Shown here: in pieces, positions 24,560 through 32,158 of the stretch
How positions within the stretch are numbered: position 1 is the first letter of the stretch
How the letters are laid out: each line of letters opens with the position of its first letter
Origin: Streptomyces sp. Ag109_O5-10
GTDB lineage: Bacteria > Actinomycetota > Actinomycetes > Streptomycetales > Streptomycetaceae
Reading direction: 5' to 3'
DNA: 64,000 bases
Assembly (NCBI RefSeq): GCF_900105755.1
Contig: NZ_FNTQ01000001.1
Location: forward strand, 6,510,001-6,574,000
Translations under genes and position numbers: made by a program
Notes under the pieces: generated by a model
The model's database searches: none
The model's input: only the letters and a program-made list of their open reading frames with translations
Told to the model about the DNA's origin: nothing

Positions 24560-25713
24560 TTCGTGCCCTTCGGCTTGCGCTGCTCCCAGCCCTCGGCCCA
24601 CAGGTCGAACCGGGCCTGCTGCTGCGGGAACTCGGCGGCCGCGTCGGCGTCGAACTCGACGCCGAGCCCCGGCGCGTCGGACAGCTGGAAGTAGCCGTCC
24701 ACGACCTCCGGTGCCCCCCTGACGACCTTCTTGATCTCGGCGTCGGCGAAGTCGTTGAAGTGCTCCAGGATCTTGAAGTTCGGGGAGGTGAACCCGACCT
24801 GGAGGGAGGCGGCGGTGAGCACCGAGCCGCCGACGTTGTGCGGGGCGACCAGCACGTAGTGCGTCTCGGCGGTGGCGGCGAGCTTCCGGGTCTCCCAGAT
24901 TCCACCGATGTGGCCGACGTCCGGCTGGATGATGTCCACGGCCTGGCTCTCGAAGAGCTCGCGGAACTCGATGCGGTCGTGGATGCGCTCCCCGGTGGCG
25001 ACCGGGATGTCCACCTTGGCGGCGACCTTCTCCAGCGCCTTCAGGTTCTCCGGCGGCACGGGTTCCTCCAGCCAGGCCGGCTTGTAGGGCGCGAGCTCGC
25101 GCACCAGGCGTACCGCGGTGGAGGGGGAGAACCGGCCGTGCATCTCCAGCATCAGCTCGGCGTCCGGTCCGATGGCGTCGCGTACGGCCTCGATGAGCGA
25201 CACGGCGTACAGGGTCTGCTCGTGGTCCAGCTCGTAGTGCCCGGTGCCGAACGGGTCGATCTTCAGCGCCCTGTACCCGCGCTCCATGACCCCCTGGGCG
25301 GCCTTGTGGTAGGCCTCCGGCGTCCGTTCGGTCGTGTACCAGCCGTTGGCGTACGCCTTGACCCTGTCGGTCACCTTCCCGCCGAGCAGCTGCCACACGG
25401 GGACGCCCAGCGCCTTGCCCTTGATGTCCCAGCACGCCATCTCGACGACCGCGATACCGGACATGACGATCTCGCCCGCCCGGCCGTAGTCGCCGTACTT
25501 CATCCGGCGTACCAGGTCTTCCAGCGCGAACGGGTCCGAACCGAGAATGTGGTTGGCCTCGGCCTCTCGCAGGTAGCCGATCAGCGCGTCGGTGTGACCG
25601 AGCATCCGGGTCTCGCCGACTCCGGTGATCCCTTCGTCGGTGTGCACCTGGACGTACGTCAGGTTGCGCCACGGCGTCCCGACCACGTGTGTGCTGATTC
25701 CGGTGATGCGCAC
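24556..25713 (-). CDS. Mandelate racemase/muconate lactonizing family sugar-acid dehydratase
   Basis: A 385-residue enolase-superfamily enzyme. The capping domain starts MRITGISTHVVGTPWRNLT. The barrel shows 'ALKIDPFGTG' (base region), 'AELMLEMHGRFS', 'WLEEPVPPENL' and 'TGERIHDRIEFRELFE' metal-side residues, 'IIQPDVGHIGGI' and 'YVLVAPHN'. This set is typical of acid-sugar dehydratases such as galactonate or related dehydratases, which remove water from an aldonate to a 2-keto-3-deoxy acid. Exact substrate is not predictable. The GTG at 25713 follows GAGGGG. It is the first gene of the minus-strand catabolic operon. Confidence 0.88.
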   Translation of the reverse strand: MRITGISTHVVGTPWRNLTYVQVHTDEGITGVGETRMLGHTDALIGYLREAEANHILGSDPFALEDLVRRMKYGDYGRAGEIVMSGIAVVEMACWDIKGKALGVPVWQLLGGKVTDRVKAYANGWYTTERTPEAYHKAAQGVMERGYRALKIDPFGTGHYELDHEQTLYAVSLIEAVRDAIGPDAELMLEMHGRFSPSTAVRLVRELAPYKPAWLEEPVPPENLKALEKVAAKVDIPVATGERIHDRIEFRELFESQAVDIIQPDVGHIGGIWETRKLAATAETHYVLVAPHNVGGSVLTAASLQVGFTSPNFKILEHFNDFADAEIKKVVRGAPEVVDGYFQLSDAPGLGVEFDADAAAEFPQQQARFDLWAEGWEQRKPKGTK

Positions 25714-25731
25714 GGCAGTTGCCCCTCAGCT

Positions 25732-25759
25732 GTTCGAGATTTCGTCACACGTTCGAAAT
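25732..25759. promoter_or_regulatory. Shared operator-like motif, site 2, with ATTTCG-N9-CGAAAT dyad
   Basis: GTTCGAGATTTCGTCAC at 25732-25748 matches the site at 23452. ATTTCG (25739-25744) also pairs with CGAAAT (25754-25759) as a 6-9-6 inverted repeat. It lies 19 bp before the dehydratase start and within the divergent gap to the SCO2400-type gene. It is a candidate operator for the sugar-acid genes. Confidence 0.45.
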
Positions 25760-25914
25760 GCTGGCGTGACAGTAAGGACGGGGCGGCGGGGGTGTCAATG
25801 GGTCGAACAGGTAACGGTTTCGGCACGGCTTGCCACAGGTTTTTCGGTCCCCCACAGAACCTTCACAGGGGTGGCTGGTTATGTGACCCGCGGGGAACTT
25901 AGTCTTCCCGCGTC

Positions 25915-26757
25915 ATGGACTACTGCCACCCGTGCCGACGGCACCTCAACGGCGCTCTCGCCTGCCCGGGGTGCGGCACCGCCGCCGAGACGCTACGCAC
26001 GTCAGCGCCGCAAGCGGCCACCTCTGAACCGGTCACACCCGGTGAAACCCCGTACACCGAGCCGGAGTTCCCCGACGCCGGGGACGACGAGCCCGGTCCG
26101 GCGCACGACGCGGACGCCGAGGCCGAAGGACCGCCGTCGGGCGGCCGGGCCGAGCGGCGGCGGGCGGCACGCGGGCGCGGCGGCCGGAGCCAGGTGCAGG
26201 CCGCCGAGGGCCTCGCCGAGGATCCCGAGGAGTGGCAGTCCGCCCCCGACGGGAGTCGTCGCGACCGCAAGGCCGCGGCCCATCGCCGCAGGCGCCGCAG
26301 GGTCCTGCTGGTGGCCGTGGCGTGCGTGCTGGCGGCCGGCGGCCTGAGCCTCGCCGAACTCGGCACGGACGCCATACCGTTCGCCGGCCCCGGCCCGGCC
26401 GCGGCGGGCGGCGACACCACCGACGGCGGTACGTCGACGTCGTCCCCGACTGCGACCGCCCAGCCCCTGGGCGACACCTCCGGTGCGGCCGGCTCGACGA
26501 GTTCCGCCTCGGCCGACCCCTCCGCCTCCCCGTCCCCGTCCTCCTCGAAGGACAAGGCGTCCGGCTCCCCTTCGGCCTCCCCGAAGGACACGGGCGCCCA
26601 GTCGGCGTCGACGGGTCCAGGCACGGTCACGTCCCCGGCGACGAGCCCCACGACCACCGCGGCATCGACCCCGACGGCAGACCCGACGACCTCGCATCCG
26701 TCCCCGAACCCGTCCCCGAGCCAGACCTGTAACAGGTTCTTGTGGTGGTGCACCTGA
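25915..26757 (+). CDS. SCO2400-type zinc-ribbon membrane protein
   Basis: A 280-residue protein opening MDYCHPCRRHLNGALACPGC: two CxxC pairs that form a small zinc ribbon. It then has a charged linker, an RRRRRVLL-type basic patch, and one transmembrane helix 'VLLVAVACVLAAGGLSLAEL' at about residue 127. The rest is a long Ser/Thr/Pro-rich, probably disordered and extracellular, tail with a terminal 'CNRFLWWC' carrying two cysteines. It corresponds to the SCO2400 family of Streptomyces, function unknown. The topology (cytoplasmic zinc ribbon, external tail) hints at a signal or anchor protein. Confidence 0.8.
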   Translation: MDYCHPCRRHLNGALACPGCGTAAETLRTSAPQAATSEPVTPGETPYTEPEFPDAGDDEPGPAHDADAEAEGPPSGGRAERRRAARGRGGRSQVQAAEGLAEDPEEWQSAPDGSRRDRKAAAHRRRRRRVLLVAVACVLAAGGLSLAELGTDAIPFAGPGPAAAGGDTTDGGTSTSSPTATAQPLGDTSGAAGSTSSASADPSASPSPSSSKDKASGSPSASPKDTGAQSASTGPGTVTSPATSPTTTAASTPTADPTTSHPSPNPSPSQTCNRFLWWCT

Positions 26758-26770
26758 CCGGGAGGCCCGC

Positions 26771-26815
26771 TCAAGCGCCCCGTCAGGGGCGCGGGGAACC
26801 GCGCGACCGGCCTCC
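26771..26815. repeat. Intergenic repeat copy
   Basis: TCAAGCGCCCCGTCAGGGGC then GCGGGGAACCGCGCGACCGG. It starts 14 bp after the SCO2400-type stop and forms the standard CGCCCC/GGGGCG hairpin. Confidence 0.85.
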
Positions 26816-27237
26816 GCCGGCCCGCACCCGACGCATCCGCCGAAGCAAACCCGGCAAACAGCCGACTCGGTCCACCGGAATCACCGTCCGCCCCGGATGA
26901 CTTCCGCTCTCGGCCTCGTCGAGCATCGCCGCCACCGTTGCCCTCCCCACCTTCGCGGGGAAGAACCTCCTCGGCGCCTGCGCCACGGTCAGCGTGCGCC
27001 GGCCCGCCCCTGCGCCTCCTGCACCGGCCGGTGCGGGTCCGCCCGCACCGCCGGCGCGTACGGCGTGGCCGTCATCGTCCGGCCGGTTCGCACCAGGATC
27101 TGATCGCCGGTCAGCCGCCTGATCCGCCCCCAGACTCCGGCTGACCGCGGGCGCGGAGAGCCGCAGCCGGTCCGCGGCCCCGTGACACTCCCCTCCTCCA
27201 GCAACGCGTCGAGTACGGTCAGGAGGTTGAGATCCAT
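26783..27237 (-). pseudogene. LysR family regulator remnant (frameshifted)
   Basis: From about 27237 leftward the frame reads MDLNLLTVLDALLEEGSVTG, the standard start of a LysR helix-turn-helix. Later pieces in shifted frames give 'RRLTGDQILVRTGRTMTAT', the hallmark segment after the recognition helix, and finally 'LTVAQAPRRFFPAKVGRATV' and a short C-terminal piece. At least one frameshift breaks the recognition-helix region, and most of the effector domain is missing. The remnant occupies much of a 596-bp stretch with no intact gene and is bracketed by two repeat copies. Confidence 0.6.
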
Positions 27238-27263
27238 CCGCATCCGGCGACTCCAGGCCGCAA

Positions 27264-27316
27264 CGCCCCCGAAGGGGCGCGGGGGAACCGCGCGACCAGC
27301 CACGACGGCGCCGCAG
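27264..27316. repeat. Intergenic repeat copy
   Basis: CGCCCCCGAAGGGGCGCGGG then GGAACCGCGCGACCAGCCAC. It lies between the LysR remnant and the MarR gene end and is probably that gene's transcription end. Confidence 0.85.
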
Positions 27317-27353
27317 CCGGCCGACGGCCTGTCGCGGCGCCTCCAGCGGAGCG

Positions 27354-27803
27354 TCACGCGTCGAGCATCCTCCGCAGCAGGTCCCGCAACGACAGCCGCT
27401 CCTCGTCCGAAAGCCCCGCCAGCGGCTCCCGCGCGAAGCGCAGCCCCTCGCGCAGGTCTCGGGCGACCCGGCGCCCCTCGTCCGTCGCCGCGGCCAGCTT
27501 CACCCGGCGGTCGGCCGGGTCGGGCCGCCGCTCCACGAGCCCGCGCGCCTCGAGCCGGTCCACGATCCCGGTGACGTTCGACGGCTCGCACTTCAGCTTC
27601 TGCGCCAGCCTCCGCATCGGCAGCGGCTCCAGCGACAGCAGGCTGAGCAGGCGTGCCTGCGCCCCGGTGAGCGCGTGCTCGCCCGCCGCCTCCTCGTAAT
27701 CCGCGTAGAAACGGGCCACCACGTCCCCGATGAGCTCCACGACCTCCAGGGTCAGGGCGTCGGGGCGGCGGGTCTGCGCGGGGGTGGACCGTGTGGACGA
27801 CAT
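27354..27803 (-). CDS. MarR family transcriptional regulator
   Basis: A 149-residue winged-helix regulator: 'GAQARLLSLLSLEPLPMRRL', recognition part 'AQKLKCEPSNVTGIVDRLEA', then wing 'RGLVERRPDPADRRVKLAAA'. The 'DPxDRRxKxxxxTxxG' pattern is the MarR signature. It lacks the YLDSGTLTPLLKR-type motif of OhrR, so despite the nearby ohr gene it is not an obvious peroxide sensor. It is divergent from the MDR-type reductase (92-bp gap) and probably represses it and itself through the dyads between them. Confidence 0.88.
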   Translation of the reverse strand: MSSTRSTPAQTRRPDALTLEVVELIGDVVARFYADYEEAAGEHALTGAQARLLSLLSLEPLPMRRLAQKLKCEPSNVTGIVDRLEARGLVERRPDPADRRVKLAAATDEGRRVARDLREGLRFAREPLAGLSDEERLSLRDLLRRMLDA

Positions 27804-27825
27804 GCGCTCCAGGGTACCGCGTTAC

Positions 27826-27871
27826 TTGACATCATGAAATATTCAGGAGCATGGTTGTTTCAGGTACTGAA
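27826..27871. promoter_or_regulatory. Promoter with two dyads, probable MarR operators
   Basis: TTGACA at 27826-27831 fits a -35 box for the rightward reductase gene. TGAA-ATA-TTCA (27835-27845) and TTCAG-GTA-CTGAA (27859-27871) are two perfect short inverted repeats in an AT-rich island between the divergent genes, one in the spacer region and one near the likely start site. They are candidate sites for the MarR protein. Confidence 0.55.
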
Positions 27872-27894
27872 GTAATTTAGGAAAGGCGCATGTC

Positions 27895-28893
27895 ATGATC
27901 AACCGCGAGTGGCACCTGCTGAGCCGTCCCGTCGGCTGGCCGAAGCCGGAGGACTTCGCCCTGGTCGAGGCGGAGGTCCCCACGCCGGGCGAGGGGCAGG
28001 TGCTCGTGCGGAACAAGTACCTCTCCGTCGACCCGTACATGCGCGGCCGAATGAGTGCCGCCAAGTCCTACGCGGCCCCCTTCGAGCTGGGCAAGGTCAT
28101 GCAGGGCGGCGCGGTCGGCGAGGTCGTCGAGTCGAACGCCGAGGGCATCGCGGCCGGCGACCACGTCCTGCACTTCTTCGGCTGGCGCGAGTACGCGGTC
28201 ATGGACGCCAAGAACGCCGTCAAGGTCGACGCCGCGGCGGCCCCGCTCTCGACGTACCTCGGCGTCCTCGGCATGACCGGCCTCACCGCCTACGCGGGCC
28301 TGCTGCGCACCGCCTCCTTCAAGGAGGGCGACTCGGTCTTCGTCTCCGGCGCGGCCGGCGCGGTCGGCAGCCAGGTCGGCCAGATCGCCAAGCTCAAGGG
28401 CGCCTCGCGGGTGATCGGCTCGGCCGGCTCCGACGAGAAGGTCAAGCTGCTGGTCGAGGAGTACGGCTTCGACGCGGCCTTCAACTACAAGAACGGCCCG
28501 GTCGCCGATCAGCTGCGCGCCGCCGCGCCCGACGGGGTGGACGTCTACTTCGACAACGTCGGCGGCGACCACCTGGAGGCGGCCATCGGCCTGCTCAACC
28601 GCGACGGCCGGATCGCGGTCTGCGGCATGATCTCCGTCTACAACAACACCGAGCCCGCCCCCGGCCCGAAGAACCTCGCCCGCCTCATCCAGACCCGCGG
28701 CCGGATCGAGGGCTTCCTGGTCGGCGACCACTACGACCTGCAGCCGCAGTTCGTCGCCGAGGTCGGTCCGTGGGTGGCCTCCGGACAGCTGAAGTACCGC
28801 GAGACGGTCGTCGAGGGCATCGAGAACAACCTGGAGGCGTTCCTCGGCGTCCTGCGCGGCGACAACACCGGAAAGATGATCGTCAAGCTGTAG
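27895..28893 (+). CDS. NADPH-dependent oxidoreductase (MDR, zinc-free)
   Basis: A 332-residue medium-chain reductase of the leukotriene-B4-dehydrogenase/curcumin-reductase type. Landmarks: 'LLSRPVGWPKPEDF', 'LSVDPYMRGRMS', 'GVLGMTGLTAYAGLLRT', NADPH motif 'VFVSGAAGAVGSQVGQIAKL', 'GVDVYFDNVGGDHLEAAIG', and a C-terminal 'NNLEAFLGVLRGDNTGKMIV'. It lacks zinc-binding cysteines. These enzymes reduce the double bond of alpha,beta-unsaturated carbonyls. The ATG at 27895 follows AGGAAAGG; the ATG six bases earlier hits an immediate stop. Likely controlled by the divergent MarR protein, perhaps in response to electrophiles. Confidence 0.9.
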   Translation: MINREWHLLSRPVGWPKPEDFALVEAEVPTPGEGQVLVRNKYLSVDPYMRGRMSAAKSYAAPFELGKVMQGGAVGEVVESNAEGIAAGDHVLHFFGWREYAVMDAKNAVKVDAAAAPLSTYLGVLGMTGLTAYAGLLRTASFKEGDSVFVSGAAGAVGSQVGQIAKLKGASRVIGSAGSDEKVKLLVEEYGFDAAFNYKNGPVADQLRAAAPDGVDVYFDNVGGDHLEAAIGLLNRDGRIAVCGMISVYNNTEPAPGPKNLARLIQTRGRIEGFLVGDHYDLQPQFVAEVGPWVASGQLKYRETVVEGIENNLEAFLGVLRGDNTGKMIVKL

Positions 28894-28988
28894 GTCTGTC
28901 TGCGGTTTCCGGCATGCGGTAATTTCTTTCCGAAACCGTCGTCGATCGTGGGCGCGAGTCGCGGCGGACCGAGGAGAGAAGAAACCGC

Positions 28989-29408
28989 ATGCCCATTCAG
29001 CAGTCCGACGTCCTCTACACCGCCGTCGCCACCGCCGAGAACGGCCGCGACGGCCGGGTCGCCACCGACGACGGCCGGCTCGACGTCGTCGTCAACCCGC
29101 CGAAGGAGATGGGCGGCAGCGGGGCCGGGACCAACCCGGAGCAGCTGTTCGCCGCCGGGTACAGCGCGTGCTTCCAGGGCGCGCTGGCGGTCGTCGCCCG
29201 GCAGGCCGGGGCCGACGTGTCCGGGTCCCGGGTGACCGCGAAGGTGGGGCTCGGAAAGAACGAGGAGGGGTTCGGGATCATCGTCGAGATCTCGGCGGAG
29301 ATTCCTGGCGTCGAGGAGGGGGTTGCCCGTGAGCTCGTCGAGAGGGCGCACGGGGTCTGCCCGTACTCGAAGGCGACGCGCGGGAACATCAGCGTGACAC
29401 TGGTCTGA
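28989..29408 (+). CDS. ohr: Organic hydroperoxide resistance protein (Ohr/OsmC)
   Basis: A 139-residue thiol peroxidase of the Ohr subfamily that detoxifies organic hydroperoxides. The peroxidatic cysteine is in 'LFAAGYSACFQGALAVVA' and the resolving cysteine in 'AHGVCPYSKATRGNISVTL'. The N-terminal 'DVLYTAVATAENGRDGR' and 'GTNPEQLFAAG' are standard. Length is typical (about 140). The ATG at 28989 follows GAGGAGAG. It lies 95 bp after the MDR reductase gene in the same direction and may be co-expressed with it. Confidence 0.93.
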   Translation: MPIQQSDVLYTAVATAENGRDGRVATDDGRLDVVVNPPKEMGGSGAGTNPEQLFAAGYSACFQGALAVVARQAGADVSGSRVTAKVGLGKNEEGFGIIVEISAEIPGVEEGVARELVERAHGVCPYSKATRGNISVTLV

Positions 29409-29434
29409 CGGTCGTCGTTGGTGTGGTGCGGAGG

Positions 29435-29459
29435 CCGCACCCTTGGACGTGGGGTGCGG
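29435..29459 (+). terminator. Terminator hairpin after ohr
   Basis: CCGCACCC (29435-29442) pairs with GGGTGCGG (29452-29459) around a 9-base loop, 26 bp after the ohr stop, followed by TCTCTCGTCGT. Confidence 0.55.
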
Positions 29460-29517
29460 TCTCTCGTCGTGCCGGGTGCGGACTCGGTGCCGGGTGCGTG
29501 CGTTGTGCGTTGTGGTT

Positions 29518-29553
29518 GCTCGCGCAGATCCCCGCGGCTCCTAAAGGGGCGCG
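29518..29553. repeat. Intergenic repeat copy overlapping a gene end
   Basis: CTCGCGCAGATCCCCGCGGC then TCCTAAAGGGGCGCG. The copy reaches into the serine hydrolase gene and encodes its last codons and TAG stop on the minus strand. Confidence 0.75.
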
Positions 29554-30704
29554 TTCAGGGCCGCCTTGTGCACGGCCCTCGCCAGCCGGTCGTTCTCCGG
29601 GGCCGCTCCGCCCGGGAACGCGAACCGTCGCCTCGTGTAGCCGTAGGCGACCCCGCTTCTCGGGTCCGCGAAGGCCTGGGAGCCCGCCGCCCCGCTGTGG
29701 CCGATGGTGCCCGCGCCGAGGAACGGGTGCCAGGTGTCCGCCGTCGCCTGGAAGCCCAGGCCGTACGACCTGTGGGTCCGGGTCACCAGGTCGTAGCCGA
29801 CCGAGTGGAACTGGCCGAACTCCGCGACCGTGTCCTCCTTCAGCAGCGCGGCCTTGCCGTCGGTCCCGCTGAGCAGCGCCGCGTACATCCCGGCCAGGCC
29901 GCGCGCGGACGCCACCCCGCCGAAGGAGGCAGGGCCCTTGGCGCGGACCAGCCGGTCGTTGGGGAGGGCCGTCAGGTCCGTGGGCTCGGCGGCGTGCTCG
30001 TTGAAGGCGATCCCCGCGAGGGTGTGCGGGCCGGACGGGGCGGAGTCGAGCAGGGCCCGCTGCTCGGGCGTGGGCCGCATCGGCAGGGTCGTGCGGAAGC
30101 GCGGCTCGTGCGCGGCCGGCAGGCCCAGGAAGAACCCGAGGCCGTACGGCGCCCGGACCCGCTCCTCGTACACGTCCTGGAGGGTACGGCCGGTCGCGCG
30201 CCGTACCACCTCGCCGGTGAGGGCTCCGATGACCAGGGCGTGGTAGCCGAAGGCCGTGCCAGGGCGCCAGAACGGCCGCTGGTCGGCCAGGCGTTCGGCC
30301 ATCGCACGGTCGTCGGCCAGCTCCTGCGGGTGGAACCCGGTGTCGGTGCCCACCAGGCCCGCCCGGTGCGCCAGCAGGTCCCGCAGGGTCAGCGTGCCCT
30401 TGCCCTCCGCGCCGAACTCCGGCCAGTAGTAGGTGACTTTACGGTCCAGCTCCAGCGTTCCGTCCTGCACCAGCATCGCCACGACCAGGTGCGCCGCCCC
30501 CTTGGTGGACGAGAACACGCCGTACAGGGAATCCCCGCAGGCCCCCTCGCCCGCCCACAGGTCGACGACCCGCCGGCCGCGGACGTACGCGCACAACTGA
30601 CCCTCGTAGTCGGCCGGTCCGTCGGCGACGAAGGCGGCGAACTCCTCGCGCACCGTCTCGAAGCCCTCCGCGACCGTGCCCTGGACGGTGATCTCCTGCG
30701 TCAT
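29541..30704 (-). CDS. Serine hydrolase / beta-lactamase-fold esterase (EstB-like)
   Basis: A 387-residue penicillin-binding-protein-type hydrolase. The SxxK motif is 'LYGVFSSTKGAAHLVV' (SSTK), the Tyr motif lies in 'RPGTAFGYHALVIGAL' (YHA), and the third motif region is 'GTIGHSGAAGSQAFADP'. The domain covers nearly the whole length, as in EstB-type esterases and class C-like carboxylesterases. No signal peptide is visible, so it acts in the cytoplasm, probably on ester substrates. The ATG at 30704 is preferred. The last residues come from an intergenic repeat copy. Confidence 0.87.
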   Translation of the reverse strand: MTQEITVQGTVAEGFETVREEFAAFVADGPADYEGQLCAYVRGRRVVDLWAGEGACGDSLYGVFSSTKGAAHLVVAMLVQDGTLELDRKVTYYWPEFGAEGKGTLTLRDLLAHRAGLVGTDTGFHPQELADDRAMAERLADQRPFWRPGTAFGYHALVIGALTGEVVRRATGRTLQDVYEERVRAPYGLGFFLGLPAAHEPRFRTTLPMRPTPEQRALLDSAPSGPHTLAGIAFNEHAAEPTDLTALPNDRLVRAKGPASFGGVASARGLAGMYAALLSGTDGKAALLKEDTVAEFGQFHSVGYDLVTRTHRSYGLGFQATADTWHPFLGAGTIGHSGAAGSQAFADPRSGVAYGYTRRRFAFPGGAAPENDRLARAVHKAALNAPL

Positions 30705-30883
30705 CCGTTCTCCTCAACCGAGCCGCCGGGGCAGCTCCCACTGTGAACAACGCCCTACCCGCCTGGGCGACCTACCCCTTCCTGCGATCGGTACGGCGAG
30801 ATGTACCTGTTCGACTCAACCGGGGCATGCTGAGGGCGGACACACCATGGACAGACCCCACAGCGGCGGGAGGGCCCCGGCCC

Positions 30884-31738
30884 ATGGCGACGATTCCCTC
30901 ACTTCCCGGCAGGGCGGACGTGCTGCGCATGGCCCGCAGCACCACCGACATCACCGGCCAGCTCCTGGACACCGCCCAGAACCTCACGAGGATCGCGATC
31001 AGCACCCTGGACCCGCGCGAGGGATCGGCCCCCGAACTCCTGCGGGTCCTGCGCCGGACGACCGCGGAGCTGGCCGAGGCCAGTGCCGCACCGGGGGCGC
31101 AGGAGGCCTTCTACCGCGTCGTGGAGACCCTCACGCGGCTCGGCACCAGCGGCGCCCCGCTGGCCGTCCACCCGGTCGCGGAGCCGCTCCTGACGGCCCT
31201 CAGGGACAGCCTGCTGCCGCTGCTGGACGCGGTGGAGCCGGCGGTGCAGGAGTTCGCGGCGGCGCTCCGCGAACTGACCGAGGCGCTGTCCCCGCTGCTG
31301 CCGGCGGCCGCGGGCGGGGCGGCCGGCGTCCTGCTGGCCCTCACCCCGCTGCTGCGCACCGCGGCGGAGACCCTGCGGGACTCCGCGCCCGAACTCCACC
31401 GCATCGCCGACGCCCTCACCTCGGCCGTGGCCCCGCTGCTGCCCCTCCAGACGGCCCTCGCCGAGCGCGCGACCGCGGCGGGCGCGGGCGTGGTCCGGGC
31501 CGCGCTGCCGCCGCTGGCCGACCTGACCGAGGCGGCGGCGAAGACGGTCAGGGCGGCGGGGCCGGCCCTGATCGCCGCCGAGGAACTCGCCGTGACCGGG
31601 CTCGAACACCTCCAGCCCGTCCTGCTGGCCTCCGCGGCCGGCGCGGGCCGGGTGGCTCGGGCGACGGCCGTACGCGTGTCGGCGGCGGTCAGCCCGGCGG
31701 CGGACCGGGGGGTGGTGGTGGCGGTGACCCCCGCGTAA
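30884..31738 (+). CDS. Hypothetical Ala/Leu-rich helical protein
   Basis: A 284-residue protein of unknown function, almost entirely helical and rich in Ala and Leu. It has repeated amphipathic segments such as 'LLTALRDSLLPLLDAVEPAV', 'ELTEALSPLLPAAAGGAAGV' and 'LRTAAETLRDSAPELHRIAD'. It has no signal peptide and only weakly hydrophobic central segments, so it may form a helical bundle or associate with membranes. The ATG at 30884, following GGGAGGG, is chosen; the frame is open further upstream. It sits just before the tandem-repeat region. Confidence 0.6.
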   Translation: MATIPSLPGRADVLRMARSTTDITGQLLDTAQNLTRIAISTLDPREGSAPELLRVLRRTTAELAEASAAPGAQEAFYRVVETLTRLGTSGAPLAVHPVAEPLLTALRDSLLPLLDAVEPAVQEFAAALRELTEALSPLLPAAAGGAAGVLLALTPLLRTAAETLRDSAPELHRIADALTSAVAPLLPLQTALAERATAAGAGVVRAALPPLADLTEAAAKTVRAAGPALIAAEELAVTGLEHLQPVLLASAAGAGRVARATAVRVSAAVSPAADRGVVVAVTPA

Positions 31739-31763
31739 GCGCTCCGCCGGGTTGGCCGCGATG

Positions 31764-31826
31764 TGCCGTCTGCCGTCTGCCGTCTGCCGTCTGCCGTCTG
31801 CCGTCTGCCGTCCGCCGCTTGCCGTC
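31764..31826. repeat. 7-bp tandem repeat (TGCCGTC x9)
   Basis: Seven perfect TGCCGTC units, one altered unit (CGCCGCT) and one more perfect unit. This short array in non-coding DNA lies 25 bp after the hypothetical gene and is likely to vary in copy number between strains. Confidence 0.9.
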
Positions 31827-31835
31827 TGCGGCGCC

Positions 31836-32122
31836 GTCGTGGCCGCTCGCGCAGTTCCCCGCGCCCCTTCGGGGCGCTGCCCCCTTCGGGGCGCTGCCCC
31901 CTTCGGGGCGCTGCCCCCTTCGGGGCGCTGCCCCCTTCGGGGCGCTGCCCCCTTCGGGGCGCTGCCCCCTTCGGGGCGCTGCCCCCTTCGGGGCGCTGCC
32001 CCCTTCGGGGCGCTGCCCCCTTCGGGGCGCTGCCCCCTTCGGGGCGCTGCCCCCTTCGGGGCGCTGCCCCCTTCGGGGCGCTGCCCCCTTCGGGGCGCTG
32101 CCCCCTTCGGGGCGCTGCCCCC
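31836..32122. repeat. 17-bp tandem repeat (15 copies) grown from the intergenic repeat
   Basis: The region starts with the ordinary intergenic repeat (GCTCGCGCAGTTCCCCGCGC). From 31868 the unit TTCGGGGCGCTGCCCCC is repeated 15 times without a visible change, to 32122. Each unit contains a GGGGC/GCCCC hairpin. The array ends 37 bp before the EI24 gene and translates on either strand into Gly/Ala/Pro/Arg repeats that I regard as non-coding. Confidence 0.93.
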
Positions 32123-32158
32123 GCGGGGGGCAGTTCGGGGGACGGTAAAGTTTTGGCC

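Noticed and set aside
27354..27803. OhrR, the peroxide-sensing regulator of ohr
   Set aside because: The MarR protein lacks the typical OhrR DNA-binding and sensing motifs, is divergent from the MDR reductase rather than ohr, and ohr is two genes away.
31868..32122. CRISPR array
   Set aside because: The 17-bp units are directly adjacent with no unique spacers, and no cas genes are nearby.
31763..32158. Coding through the 17-bp tandem repeat (PLRGAAPFGA-type repeats, N-terminal extension of the EI24 protein)
   Set aside because: The repeat reads open in several frames on both strands, as expected for a stop-free GC-rich array, and the EI24 homology begins at 32159.
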